Part shown: piece by piece, positions 33,907-42,568 of the stretch
Position numbering within the stretch: position 1 is the first letter of the stretch
Layout: each line of letters starts with the position of its first letter
NCBI GenBank assembly: GCA_039193455.1
Contig: JBCCWO010000007.1
Coordinates: 62,001 to 126,000, forward strand
Source of the DNA: JBCBGF01 sp039193455
GTDB lineage: Bacteria; Pseudomonadota; Alphaproteobacteria; Rhodobacterales; Rhodobacteraceae
Direction of reading: 5' to 3'
DNA length: 64,000 bases
Notes under the pieces: model-generated
Databases searched by the model: none
What the model was told of the DNA's origin: nothing
Seen by the model: the letters and a program-made list of their open reading frames with translations, nothing else
Position numbers and translations under genes: made by a program

Positions 33907-35108
33907 GTCTCTGGGTCCTCCGGCGCGCCGCCCGGCAGGGGCGGGGCATTCATGATGATCTCGAAGCGCTCGGTCTGTGGGGGCGTTTGATCGCCGCCGC
34001 GATCCTGGGCGCAGATGTAAAGCGTCGGGTCCTCGGGCAGCTGTCCAGCCCGAATAGGGTCGAATTCTGTGCGCGGGTCGGCCCCGAAAAAGACGTTGTG
34101 ATGCGCAAGCTCTGGCCCCGTATACTCGGCGGCAAAGGCCCAGACATTGGCCGACAGGCTGCGCGGCTCGGTCGCTTTGCGGGGCACAGCCTCCTGGGCT
34201 GCGGGTCCCAAAAGCCCGGTTGCCAGTGCGCGGGGGTCGCCGTTGAAGACGGCGCTGTCACAGATCAGCCGCGTGCCCTGGCTCGTATGAACCGCGGCGA
34301 GCCGGCCCCCTTGCATTTCAAGGCGGGCCGCCGCCTCGCCAAACCGGAACGTGACGCCCAAGCGTTCGGCCGCCGCCTGCAAGGCCCGGGCGAGCGCACC
34401 CATCCCGCCATTGACGCGCCAGACACCGCTGGCCTCGGCATGCCAGATCAGCGCGAGTACCGCCGGCACCTGGTAGGGCGAGCCGCCCACATAGGTCGCG
34501 TATCGGCCAAAAAGCTGGCGCAAGCGCGGATCCGAGAACTGCCGCGCCAGCCGTGACGCAAGGTTCGAGACCGGCGCCATGGCGGGGATCAGGCGCGGGC
34601 GCAACGCCACATGGGCGACAAGTCCGGCCAGGCGTGGGGCGGGGGATTGCATGATAGGGCCATCGAACGCGTCAAAGAGCCGGGCAGCGGCGGCTGAGAA
34701 GGCCCGAAACTCTCGCTCGGCCGTGGCGCCCGCAAAATCGCGAACCGCCCGGGCGCTGTCGTCTGCATCGGCGAACAGATCCAATGACGATCCGTCGGGC
34801 CACCAGTGCCGGGCCAACACCTGTTCCGGTGACAGCGTCACATAGTCTTCAAGGGACAGCCCGACATCGGCGAACAGGGTGTCGAACACATGACGCATCG
34901 TGAGAACGGTGGGGCCGGTATCGACCGGGCCCGCGACACTGGGGAGCGTGCGCATCTTGCCGCCGGGCCCGGCCTGTGCCTCAAGCACCGTGACCCGGTG
35001 GCCTGCATGGGCCAGGCGCATCGCGGCGGCGAGCCCGCCCATCCCCGCGCCAATTACAATTGTCTGTTCTTCCTGCATCCCCATCGTCTGGATTGTTGAC
35101 TCGGTCAT
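33516..35108 (-). CDS. crtD: Methoxyneurosporene (hydroxyneurosporene) dehydrogenase
   Basis: A 530-residue CrtI-family FAD desaturase making the 3,4 double bond. The FAD motif is TIVIGAGMGGLAAAMRLAHA and the C-terminal signature is GLYLAGGGAHPGAGVPMATL followed by SGKHAAEAIVTNRA. The last roughly 27 residues (after NRAL) read out of frame across conserved crtC sequence and look like accidental read-through. The start could be ATG 35108, 35084 or 35078. Two PpsR boxes sit just upstream, shared with crtE. Confidence 0.93.
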   Translation of the reverse strand: MTESTIQTMGMQEEQTIVIGAGMGGLAAAMRLAHAGHRVTVLEAQAGPGGKMRTLPSVAGPVDTGPTVLTMRHVFDTLFADVGLSLEDYVTLSPEQVLARHWWPDGSSLDLFADADDSARAVRDFAGATAEREFRAFSAAAARLFDAFDGPIMQSPAPRLAGLVAHVALRPRLIPAMAPVSNLASRLARQFSDPRLRQLFGRYATYVGGSPYQVPAVLALIWHAEASGVWRVNGGMGALARALQAAAERLGVTFRFGEAAARLEMQGGRLAAVHTSQGTRLICDSAVFNGDPRALATGLLGPAAQEAVPRKATEPRSLSANVWAFAAEYTGPELAHHNVFFGADPRTEFDPIRAGQLPEDPTLYICAQDRGGDQTPPQTERFEIIMNAPPLPGGAPEDPETCRTRTFQTLARHGVAFSPEPGDQSLTTPAGFDRLFPASQGSLYGRSPHGLTAAFDRPTARTSLPGLYLAGGGAHPGAGVPMATLSGKHAAEAIVTNRALTSKSRQTATRGGMSTASATMAAAPSRSSPS

Positions 35109-35114
35109 GCCATA

Positions 35115-35132
35115 TGTCCACTATGATTTACA
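35115..35132. promoter_or_regulatory. PpsR/CrtJ box 1 in the crtD-crtE divergent promoter
   Basis: TGTCCACTATGATTTACA, an exact TGT-N12-ACA match, 7 bases upstream of the longest crtD start. Confidence 0.8.
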
Positions 35133-35138
35133 CATTTG

Positions 35139-35156
35139 TGTCAGACAATTTAGACA
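35139..35156. promoter_or_regulatory. PpsR/CrtJ box 2 in the crtD-crtE divergent promoter
   Basis: TGTCAGACAATTTAGACA, an exact TGT-N12-ACA match, 24 bases from box 1 (start to start) and 23 bases before the crtE ATG. This close spacing matches the paired arrangement seen at bchC. Confidence 0.85.
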
Positions 35157-35179
35157 CATTGGACGAAAGGGCCCCGGGC

Positions 35180-36058
35180 ATGCCACTCAGCCAGAGAATA
35201 GAAGCCGCTTTGACGCAGGCGATCCAGCGGGGCCAGGCGCGCCCGGCCCCGGATCAGTTGGCGCATGCGCTGGATTATGCGGTGACCCCGGGCGGTGCCC
35301 GAATCCGGCCGACGATCCTGTTGTCCGTGGCCAAGGCCTGTGGCGACGACGAACCTCAGGTCGCCGATGCTGCTGCGGCTGCGCTGGAGCTGATCCATTG
35401 TGCAAGCCTCGTGCATGACGACATGCCCTGTTTCGACGACGCCGATATCCGGCGCGGCAAGCCTTCGGTGCATCGCGCCTTTTCCGAACCGCTGGCCCTG
35501 CTGACCGGGGACAGCCTGATTGTGATGGCGTTCGAGGTGCTTGCGCGGGCCGGGGCCGCGCACCCGGCGCGGGCAATTGAGCTGATCTCAATTCTGGGGC
35601 GGCGCACGGGCATGCCCGGCGGCATCTGCGCAGGCCAGGGTTGGGAAAGTGAGGCGGATGTCGATCTGTCCGCCTATCACCAGGCCAAGACCGGCGCGCT
35701 GTTCATTGCCGCGACCCAGATGGGGGCCGTGGCCGCCGGACAAGAGGCCGAGCCCTGGGAAGAGCTTGGTGCCCGCATTGGTGAGGCGTTTCAGGTGGCC
35801 GATGACTTGCGCGACGCGCTCTATGATGAAGACACGCTGGGCAAACCCGCAGGGCAGGACGATCTGCATCACCGCCCCAATGCGGTCTCTTCGCTGGGCG
35901 TTGAAGGCGCGGTGTCGCGCCTGAAGGACATTCTGGCCGGGGCCATCGCCTCGATCCCCCATTGCCCGGGCGAAGCGGCGCTGGCCGAGATGGTGCGCAT
36001 GACGGCGCAAAAGCTGACGCCGATGGCGCCCGCCAAACGGACTGTGCCGGGTGAGTGA
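35180..36058 (+). CDS. crtE: Geranylgeranyl diphosphate synthase
   Basis: A 292-residue polyprenyl synthase giving the C20 precursor of carotenoids and of the bacteriochlorophyll tail. The first aspartate-rich motif is LVHDDMPCFDDADIRRG and the second region is FQVADDLRDALYDEDT. The ATG at 35180 (MPLSQRIEAAL) is preceded by AAAGG. The longer frame upstream covers the PpsR boxes and is rejected. The start of crtF overlaps its stop by 8 bases. Confidence 0.95.
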   Translation: MPLSQRIEAALTQAIQRGQARPAPDQLAHALDYAVTPGGARIRPTILLSVAKACGDDEPQVADAAAAALELIHCASLVHDDMPCFDDADIRRGKPSVHRAFSEPLALLTGDSLIVMAFEVLARAGAAHPARAIELISILGRRTGMPGGICAGQGWESEADVDLSAYHQAKTGALFIAATQMGAVAAGQEAEPWEELGARIGEAFQVADDLRDALYDEDTLGKPAGQDDLHHRPNAVSSLGVEGAVSRLKDILAGAIASIPHCPGEAALAEMVRMTAQKLTPMAPAKRTVPGE

Positions 36059-37196
36059 CGCGGCCCACGGGCCTGCACCGGTTCTGCCGGGGCCGCGGCC
36101 AAGGCTGCGTGGCTGGACCAACCGCCTGATCGCATCGCGCGGGTTTCAGCGTTGGGCCGCGCGATTCCCCCTGACTCGCGGTGTCGCCCGGCGCGAGGGC
36201 GAGGCGCTCTTCGATCTTGTCGCCGGGTTTCTGCACAGCCAGGTCCTGCAGGCATTGGTCGAGATGCGGGTGCTGCATCTGTTGGTGGATGGCCCGCTGC
36301 GGCTTGAGGAACTCGCCCGCCGCACGGGCATGCCGGTGGAACGCGCGCAGGTGCTGATGAAGGCGGCGGCGGCGCTGGGCCTTGTGCGGATGAAGCGTGG
36401 TGGAAAAGTTGCGCTGGCCCGCACCGGCGCGGCGATGCTGGGTGTGCCGGGGCTGGAGGCGATGATTCAGCACCACAGTGTCCTCTACCGCGATCTGGCC
36501 GATCCCGTAGCCTTCTTTCGCGGTGAAACAGACACTGAGCTGGCGGCGTTCTGGCCCTATGTCTTTGGCGCGGGCCAGGCGCGGGATCCGCAGACGGCAG
36601 AGCGCTATTCCGATCTGATGGCCGACAGCCAGGGACTGGTGGCGGAAGAGACGCTGGCCCATGTCTCACTCTTGGGAACACGCCATCTTCTGGATGTGGG
36701 GGGCGGCACCGGGGCGTTTCTGAGCGCCGTGGCAACCGCCTATCGCGACATCAAGGGCACGCTCTTCGATCTGCCCGCGGTCGTGCCGACCGCCACGCGG
36801 CGGTTTCAGGCGGCGGGTGTTGCCGACCGGATCGACATCGTGGCGGGCAGTTTCCGTGACGAAGCGCTGCCGCGGGGCGCCGATGCGGTGAGTCTCGTCC
36901 GGGTTCTTTACGACCACGCAGACGACACAGTTCGGGCACTTTTGAGCGAAGTTAAGGATGCGCTGCCACCGGACGGACGGCTGATAATCTCCGAGCCGAT
37001 GTCGGGTGGATCCCGTCCTGCGCGTGTGGGTGATGCCTATTTCGCGATCTACACGATGGCCATGGGCACCGGAAAAACCCGGTCACAACAAGAGATTGCG
37101 CGTCTTTTGCAGGCGGCAGGCTTTGCCGATATCAAAACCCCGCGCACGCATCGGCCCTTCGTCACAGGCATCGTGACGGCGCGTGTGGGAAGCTGA
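36051..37196 (+). CDS. crtF: Demethylspheroidene O-methyltransferase
   Basis: A 381-residue SAM-dependent methyltransferase of the plant O-methyltransferase type that caps the carotenoid 1-hydroxyl. The SAM motif is HLLDVGGGTGAFLSAVA (about 205-221), followed by LFDLPAVVPTA and the catalytic-region LYDHADDTV. It starts with GTG at 36051 inside the crtE stop region. The stop is followed by the bchC promoter with two PpsR boxes, so bchC can also be read independently. Confidence 0.94.
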   Translation: MSDAAHGPAPVLPGPRPRLRGWTNRLIASRGFQRWAARFPLTRGVARREGEALFDLVAGFLHSQVLQALVEMRVLHLLVDGPLRLEELARRTGMPVERAQVLMKAAAALGLVRMKRGGKVALARTGAAMLGVPGLEAMIQHHSVLYRDLADPVAFFRGETDTELAAFWPYVFGAGQARDPQTAERYSDLMADSQGLVAEETLAHVSLLGTRHLLDVGGGTGAFLSAVATAYRDIKGTLFDLPAVVPTATRRFQAAGVADRIDIVAGSFRDEALPRGADAVSLVRVLYDHADDTVRALLSEVKDALPPDGRLIISEPMSGGSRPARVGDAYFAIYTMAMGTGKTRSQQEIARLLQAAGFADIKTPRTHRPFVTGIVTARVGS

Positions 37197-37204
37197 TTCA
37201 ATTG

Positions 37205-37222
37205 TGTCCAAATTAGTTGACA
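37205..37222. promoter_or_regulatory. PpsR/CrtJ box 1 upstream of bchC
   Basis: TGTCCAAATTAGTTGACA, an exact TGT-N12-ACA match, 8 bases after the crtF stop. Confidence 0.88.
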
Positions 37223-37230
37223 CTTAACGC

Positions 37231-37248
37231 TGTAAGCCTACACTGACA
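37231..37248. promoter_or_regulatory. PpsR/CrtJ box 2 upstream of bchC
   Basis: TGTAAGCCTACACTGACA, an exact TGT-N12-ACA match, 26 bases from box 1 (start to start). It is analogous to the well-studied paired sites of the Rhodobacter bchC promoter. Confidence 0.88.
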
Positions 37249-37318
37249 CTTAGCACTTTGACGCAGGCGGGTGAGTCCCGCTGGTCGGAGGCTGCGCAGT
37301 GAATGTTGGGAGGCCGCA

Positions 37319-38260
37319 TTGCAAACCGAGGCGATCATTCTCAGAGGACCGAAGGACATCGTGCTGGACACGCTGACCCTGACCGAGCCGGGTGAGGGCG
37401 ATCTGGTGGTGGACATTCGGCATTCCGGTATCTCGACCGGCACGGAGAAGCTCTTTTGGTCGGGAACGATGCCCCCCTTTCCGGGGATGGGTTATCCGCT
37501 GGTGCCGGGCTACGAGGCGGCGGGTATCGTGGTCGAGGCGGGCAAGAACACGCCCTATCGCGCAGGGGACCACGTCTTTGTGCCGGGCGCCAATTGTTAC
37601 GAGGGCGCTTTCGGGCTGTTTGGCGGCGCCGCCCACCGTGTGGTGACCAGCGCGGACCGTGTGACGAAAATCGACCCTAACCTTGGCGCAGAGGGCGCGC
37701 TACTGGCGCTGGCCGCGACCGCGCGCCACGCGATGGCCGGGCTCGACAAGACGCCGCCCGACCTGATCGTGGGCCACGGTGTGCTGGGGCGGCTGCTGGC
37801 GCGGCTGACGATTGCCGCGGGATCACCGGCACCCACGGTGTGGGAGATCTCGGAAGATCGCAGCACTGGTGCCCAGGGCTATGAGGTGATCCATCCCGAC
37901 GCCGATACGCGGCGCGATTACACCTCGGTCTACGATGCCTCGGGCAATGCGGGGCTCTTGAACGACCTCATCGGCCGGATCGCTAAGGGGGGCGAAATCG
38001 TGCTCGCCGGGTTCTACACCGACGCGATTTCCTTCGCCTTCCCGCCCGCCTTTATGAAAGAGGCCCGCCTGCGCATCGCCGCAGAATGGGATCGGTCCGA
38101 TCTGGCCGCGACCCGCGCGCTGATCGAGGCGGGGGCCCTGTCGCTTTCGGGTCTGATCACCCACGAGCGGGCCGTCAGCGACGCGCCCGCCGCCTATGAA
38201 ACGGCCTTCAGCGATGAGGCCTGCCTGAAAATGATTCTGGATTGGAGCGCTGCGGCATGA
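37319..38260 (+). CDS. bchC: 3-hydroxyethyl bacteriochlorophyllide a dehydrogenase
   Basis: A 313-residue medium-chain dehydrogenase oxidising the 3-hydroxyethyl group to acetyl, a late step of bacteriochlorophyllide a synthesis. It shows MQTEAIILRGPKDIVLDTLT, HSGISTGTEKLFW, YPLVPGYEAAG and the nucleotide-binding VGHGVLGRLLARL. The start is a TTG at 37319, supported by TGGGAGG at five-base spacing and by family alignment. It is the head of bchCXYZ-puf. Confidence 0.93.
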   Translation: MQTEAIILRGPKDIVLDTLTLTEPGEGDLVVDIRHSGISTGTEKLFWSGTMPPFPGMGYPLVPGYEAAGIVVEAGKNTPYRAGDHVFVPGANCYEGAFGLFGGAAHRVVTSADRVTKIDPNLGAEGALLALAATARHAMAGLDKTPPDLIVGHGVLGRLLARLTIAAGSPAPTVWEISEDRSTGAQGYEVIHPDADTRRDYTSVYDASGNAGLLNDLIGRIAKGGEIVLAGFYTDAISFAFPPAFMKEARLRIAAEWDRSDLAATRALIEAGALSLSGLITHERAVSDAPAAYETAFSDEACLKMILDWSAAA

Positions 38261-39258
38261 CCCTGGATGTTCCCAACCTCAAGGATTTCGACCAGCGCCT
38301 GCGCGACGAGGCGCATGAAGATCTGGCCGATATCATTGCCGAGGAACCCACCTCGAAGACCCAGATCATCGCGATCTACGGCAAGGGCGGGATCGGCAAA
38401 TCCTTCACGCTGGCAAATCTCAGCCACATGATGGCCGAGCAGGGCAAGCGTGTTCTGCTGATCGGCTGCGACCCCAAATCGGACACCACGAGCCTGCTTT
38501 TTGGCGGCAAAGCCTGCCCCACGATCATCGAAACCTCGACCAAAAAGAAACTGGCCGGGGAAGAGGTGAAGATCGGCGATGTCTGCTTTAAACGTGGCGG
38601 CGTCTTCGCGATGGAGCTGGGCGGGCCGGAAGTGGGCCGGGGCTGTGGCGGCCGCGGGATCATCCACGGGTTCGAACTGCTCGAAAAACTTGGCTTCCAT
38701 GACTGGGATTTCGACTATGTCCTGCTCGACTTTCTGGGCGACGTGGTCTGCGGCGGCTTTGGTCTGCCCATTGCGCGGGACATGGCGCAGAAGGTGATCC
38801 TTGTCGGGTCGAACGACCTGCAAAGCCTTTATGTTGCCAACAATGTCTGCTCGGCGGTGGAGTATTTCCGCAAGCTCGGCGGCAATGTCGGTGTTGCGGG
38901 GCTTGTCATCAACAAGGACGATGGCTCTGGCGAGGCGCAAGCCTTTGCCAAGGCGGTCGACATCCCCGTGCTCGCCTCGATCCCGCAGGACGACGACTTG
39001 CGCAAGAAATCCGCCAACTATCAGATCGTTGGCACCGCTGAGAGCCATTGGGGCGATCTGTTCGCCGAGCTTGGCCTCAACGTCGCAGATGCCCCGCCGG
39101 TGCGCCCGAAGCCTCTCACACAGGACGGCCTTCTTGAACTCTTCGATGGCTCGGACACCGGCGCGGGCGTTGTTCTTGAACCCGCCACCGATCAGGACAT
39201 GCGCGGCAAGAACGCAGCGCCCAAGCAATCGCTCGAGGTGATTTACGACGATGTGTGA
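38257..39258 (+). CDS. bchX: Chlorophyllide a reductase iron protein BchX
   Basis: A 333-residue nitrogenase-iron-protein-like ATPase that feeds electrons to BchYZ for reduction of the C7-C8 bond of chlorophyllide a. The P-loop is IAIYGKGGIGKSFTLANLS. The 4Fe-4S cysteines lie in GPEVGRGCGGRG and FLGDVVCGGFG. The ATG overlaps the bchC stop (ATGA). Its own stop overlaps a 44-codon ORF that leads into bchY. Confidence 0.95.
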   Translation: MTLDVPNLKDFDQRLRDEAHEDLADIIAEEPTSKTQIIAIYGKGGIGKSFTLANLSHMMAEQGKRVLLIGCDPKSDTTSLLFGGKACPTIIETSTKKKLAGEEVKIGDVCFKRGGVFAMELGGPEVGRGCGGRGIIHGFELLEKLGFHDWDFDYVLLDFLGDVVCGGFGLPIARDMAQKVILVGSNDLQSLYVANNVCSAVEYFRKLGGNVGVAGLVINKDDGSGEAQAFAKAVDIPVLASIPQDDDLRKKSANYQIVGTAESHWGDLFAELGLNVADAPPVRPKPLTQDGLLELFDGSDTGAGVVLEPATDQDMRGKNAAPKQSLEVIYDDV

Positions 39259-39385
39259 GGAGTGCCGCGACCACAAGCTCGACTGTACGAGCGCGATGAT
39301 CCAGAACGCCCGGCCCGAACAGGTTCGGCGGCTGATCCTGGACATTCTGAATTCCCCCCTGCGTCCGCACGGATCCACGGCGTGA
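39251..39385 (+). CDS. Overlapping 44-residue cysteine-rich small protein between BchX and BchY
   Basis: This ORF starts with ATG inside the last codons of bchX (8-base overlap) and ends with a TGA overlapping the bchY GTG (GTGA, 4 bases). The protein starts MCEECRDHKLDC (Cys-x2-Cys-x6-Cys), continues with a helix-like ARPEQVRRLILDILNSPL and ends HGSTA. Third codon positions are mostly G or C, as in real genes here. A GAGGTG lies about 10 bases upstream. I recognise no family. Its position suggests it is translated with the BchX-BchY reductase. Confidence 0.55.
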   Translation: MCEECRDHKLDCTSAMIQNARPEQVRRLILDILNSPLRPHGSTA

Positions 39386-40953
39386 CGGGCGAGGTTCGAT
39401 ATGACGAGGCCGGGCAGGCCGAGGTGACGCTGGGCACCTCGGTTGGCGCGGAACCTGCGCCGGTGCTGCAGGGCGGCGATGGCATGGGTTGCCACGCCGG
39501 CGCGGCAGAGATGGAGGCGGCGGCCCGCATGGCGGGTAAGTCCGAGATCCTCGATCAATACGCCAAGGACTATCCCCAGGGCCCCCACGACAAACCGCAA
39601 TCCATGTGCCCGGCCTTTGGGTCGTTGCGTGTGGGGCTACGCATGCGGCGGGTGGCCACGGTGCTGTCGGGATCGGCCTGCTGCGTCTATGGGCTGACCT
39701 TTGTCAGCCATTTCTACGGCGCGCGGCGCTCGGTCGGCTATGTGCCGTTCAATTCCGAGACCTTGGTGACCGGCAAGCTTTTCGAAGACATCCGCGAGGC
39801 GGTGCACGATCTGGCCGACCCCGATCGCTATGACGCGATCGTGGTGACGAACCTCTGCGTGCCCACGGCGTCCGGCGTGCCGCTGCGGCTTTTGCCGGAC
39901 GAGATCGACGGCGTCCGGATCGTCGGCATCGACGTGCCGGGCTTTGGTATCCCGACCCATGCCGAGGCCAAGGATGTGCTGGCCGGAGCCATGCTGAAAT
40001 ACGCCCGCGAAGAGATCGAGGCCGGGCCGGTGCAGGCGCCTGCTTCGGGTAAGGCGGATCGGCCGACCGTGGCGCTTTTGGGCGAGATGTTTCCTGCCGA
40101 TCCGATGATGGTTGGTGCGATGCTGGCCCCGCTTGGCCTGGCTGCGGGGCCCGTGGTGCCCTGTCGCGAATGGCGAGAGCTTTATGCTGCGCTCGATTGC
40201 GGGGCGGCGGCGGCGATCCATCCGTTCTACACCGCCGCCATTCGCGAGTTTGAGGCGGCGGGGCGGCCGATCGTGGGATCGGCGCCTGTGGGCCATGACG
40301 GAACAGCCAATTGGCTTCGGCAGATCGGAGAGGCCTTTGGCGTCGGATCCGATCAAGTGGCCGCCGCGCAGAACGCGTTTCTCCCCGCGATCAAGGGCGC
40401 GCTGGCGGCCACGCCGATCAAGGGCACGGTGACCTTGTCGGGGTATGAGGGATCCGAGCTGCTGGTCGCGCGCCTGCTGATCGAAAGCGGTGCAGATGTG
40501 CCCTATGTCGGCACCGCCTGCCCACGCACGCCGCAATCCAACTGGGACCGGGAATGGTTGGAATCCCGGGGCGTTACGGTGAAATTCCGCGCCTCGCTGG
40601 AGGATGATTGCGCCGCGATGGAGGCGATCAGGCCTGACCTCGCCATCGGCACAACGCCGGTGGTGCAGAAGGCCAAGGAGCTGGCCATTCCGGGGCTCTA
40701 TTTCACCAACCTGATCTCGGCCCGCCCGCTGATGGGCCCCGCCGGCGCAGGCAGTCTGCAGCAGGTGGTCAATGCCGCCATCGCCAACAAGGATCGCATG
40801 GACGACATGCGCGCCTTCTTCGAAGGGGTGGGCCACGGCGATACCGCTGGCGTCTGGGAAGGCGACCCGAACCTGCGGCCCGATTTCCGGGCGCAGCACC
40901 AGAAGAAGCTCGACAAGCAAGCCCGCGCAGCCAAAGCGGCGGAGATGATCTGA
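39382..40953 (+). CDS. bchY: Chlorophyllide a reductase subunit Y
   Basis: A 523-residue nitrogenase-MoFe-like subunit that, with BchZ, binds chlorophyllide a. Conserved blocks: GDGMGCHAGAAEM, QSMCPAFGSLRVGLRMRR, VLSGSACCVYGLTFVSHFYG (cluster cysteines) and TPVVQKAKELAIPGLYFTN. The GTG at 39382 (VTGEVRYDEAGQ) is chosen because the frame upstream belongs to a different small ORF. About 35 N-terminal residues precede the conserved GCHAG, longer than in Rhodobacter. Confidence 0.93.
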   Translation: MTGEVRYDEAGQAEVTLGTSVGAEPAPVLQGGDGMGCHAGAAEMEAAARMAGKSEILDQYAKDYPQGPHDKPQSMCPAFGSLRVGLRMRRVATVLSGSACCVYGLTFVSHFYGARRSVGYVPFNSETLVTGKLFEDIREAVHDLADPDRYDAIVVTNLCVPTASGVPLRLLPDEIDGVRIVGIDVPGFGIPTHAEAKDVLAGAMLKYAREEIEAGPVQAPASGKADRPTVALLGEMFPADPMMVGAMLAPLGLAAGPVVPCREWRELYAALDCGAAAAIHPFYTAAIREFEAAGRPIVGSAPVGHDGTANWLRQIGEAFGVGSDQVAAAQNAFLPAIKGALAATPIKGTVTLSGYEGSELLVARLLIESGADVPYVGTACPRTPQSNWDREWLESRGVTVKFRASLEDDCAAMEAIRPDLAIGTTPVVQKAKELAIPGLYFTNLISARPLMGPAGAGSLQQVVNAAIANKDRMDDMRAFFEGVGHGDTAGVWEGDPNLRPDFRAQHQKKLDKQARAAKAAEMI

Positions 40954-41041
40954 TGCGGGTTTACGACCATAAATCCGCAGGGCGCGGAGTCGCGATTTGC
41001 GCCGCCACTTGGGGTCGCGCAATGGCAGATTCTGCGGCGCA

Positions 41042-41074
41042 CAACCCGTACAAATCCCGTACACACCCCGTACA
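41042..41074 (+). repeat. Three tandem 11-bp repeats in the bchZ leader
   Basis: The coding strand reads CAACCCGTACA, AATCCCGTACA, CACCCCGTACA, then CCGCG, within the unusual 136-base gap between bchY and bchZ and ending 15 bases before the bchZ ATG. It matches the arfB leader element at 3419-3451 in unit, period, orientation and trailing CCGCG. Confidence 0.8.
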
Positions 41075-41089
41075 CCGCGAGGTGCGCGG

Positions 41090-42568
41090 ATGCTGATCCA
41101 GGACCATGATCGCGCGGGCGGGTACTGGGGGGCAGTCTATGCCTTTTGTGCCGTCAAGGGCCTGCAGGTCGTCATCGACGGCCCGGTGGGATGCGAAAAT
41201 CTGCCGGTGACATCGGTCTTGCACTACACCGACGCGTTGCCGCCGCATGAGCTGCCCATCGTCACGACGGGTCTGGGCGAGGAAGAGCTGGGCCGCGACG
41301 GGACCGAGGGCGCGATGAAGCGGGCCTGGGGTACACTTGATCCGGCCCTGCCGGCGGTGGTCGTGACCGGGTCGATTGCCGAGATGATCGGCGGCGGTGT
41401 CACACCGCAGGGCACCAACATCCAGCGCTTCCTGCCGCGCACGATCGATGAGGATCAGTGGGAATGCGCCGACCGGGCGATGACCTGGATCTTTACCGAG
41501 TTCGGCATGACCAAGGGCCGGATGCCGCCTGAGAAGAAGCGCCCTGAGGATGCCAAGCCCCGGGTGAACATCCTTGGCCCGATGTATGGCACGTTCAACA
41601 TGCCCTCGGACCTGGCCGAAATCCGTCGGCTGGTCGAAGGCATCGGGGCCGAGATCAATATGGTGATGCCGCTTGGCGCGCACCTGGCCGAGATGCGCAA
41701 CCTCGTGAATGCCGATGTGAATATCTGCATGTATCGCGAGTTCGGGCGCGGGCTGGCCGAGTGCCTTGGCAAGCCGTATCTGCAGGCGCCCATCGGGATC
41801 GATTCGACCACGAAGTTCCTGCGCACGCTGGGCGAGATGTTGGGGCTCGACCCCGAGCCGTTCATCGAACGCGAAAAGCATTCGACCATCAAACCGGTCT
41901 GGGACCTGTGGCGGTCGGTGACGCAGGATTTCTTTGCCACGGCGAGCTTTGGCATCGTCGCGAACGAAACCTATGCCCGCGGCATCCGGCATTTCCTTGA
42001 ATCCGATCTGGGCCTGCCCTGCGCCTTTGCCGTCGCCCGGTCGGCGGGCAAGAAGACGAACAATGACGAGGTGCGCGCGCTGATGGCGCAGCACCGGCCG
42101 CTGATCGTCCTGGGGTCGATCAATGAAAAGATGTATCTGGCCGAACTGAAGGCCGGGCATGGGCCGGCGCCAGCGTTCCTTCCGGCAAGCTTCCCCGGCG
42201 CCGCCATTCGCCGGGCCACCGGCACGCCGTTCATGGGCTATGCGGGCGCGACCTACCTGCTGCAAGAGGTGTGCAACGGGCTGTTCGATGCGCTGTTCCA
42301 CATCCTGCCGCTTGGGTCAGAGATGGACAGCGCCGAAGCGACGCCCACGACCCTGCGCCGCGACTTTCCCTGGGACGAGGACGCGCAGGAAGCGCTCGAC
42401 CGGATCGTTGCGACCCACCCCATTCTCACACGGATCTCGGCGGCCAAGACGCTGCGCGACGCCGCCGAAAAGGCGGCGCTCGAAGCGGGCGCCGAACGTG
42501 TGGTCAAGGAAACTGTCGAAGCGCTGCAACCCGCGCGCCCGACAGCCAACAAAGGAGACAAGTCATGA
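41090..42568 (+). CDS. bchZ: Chlorophyllide a reductase subunit Z
   Basis: A 492-residue nitrogenase-like partner of BchY. Features: LIQDHDRAGGYWGAVYAFCA, VVIDGPVGCENLPVTSVLHY and a late SFPGAAIRRATGTPFMGYAG. The ATG at 41090 has GAGGTG upstream. The longer frame before it only reads the repeat leader. Its stop overlaps the pufQ start (ATGA), so the puf operon begins inside the bch transcript, as in Rhodobacter. Confidence 0.95.
   Translation: MLIQDHDRAGGYWGAVYAFCAVKGLQVVIDGPVGCENLPVTSVLHYTDALPPHELPIVTTGLGEEELGRDGTEGAMKRAWGTLDPALPAVVVTGSIAEMIGGGVTPQGTNIQRFLPRTIDEDQWECADRAMTWIFTEFGMTKGRMPPEKKRPEDAKPRVNILGPMYGTFNMPSDLAEIRRLVEGIGAEINMVMPLGAHLAEMRNLVNADVNICMYREFGRGLAECLGKPYLQAPIGIDSTTKFLRTLGEMLGLDPEPFIEREKHSTIKPVWDLWRSVTQDFFATASFGIVANETYARGIRHFLESDLGLPCAFAVARSAGKKTNNDEVRALMAQHRPLIVLGSINEKMYLAELKAGHGPAPAFLPASFPGAAIRRATGTPFMGYAGATYLLQEVCNGLFDALFHILPLGSEMDSAEATPTTLRRDFPWDEDAQEALDRIVATHPILTRISAAKTLRDAAEKAALEAGAERVVKETVEALQPARPTANKGDKS

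Noticed and set aside
37271..37318. bchC start upstream of TTG 37319
   Set aside because: The extra residues are not BchC-like, and TGGGAGG is correctly spaced for the TTG.
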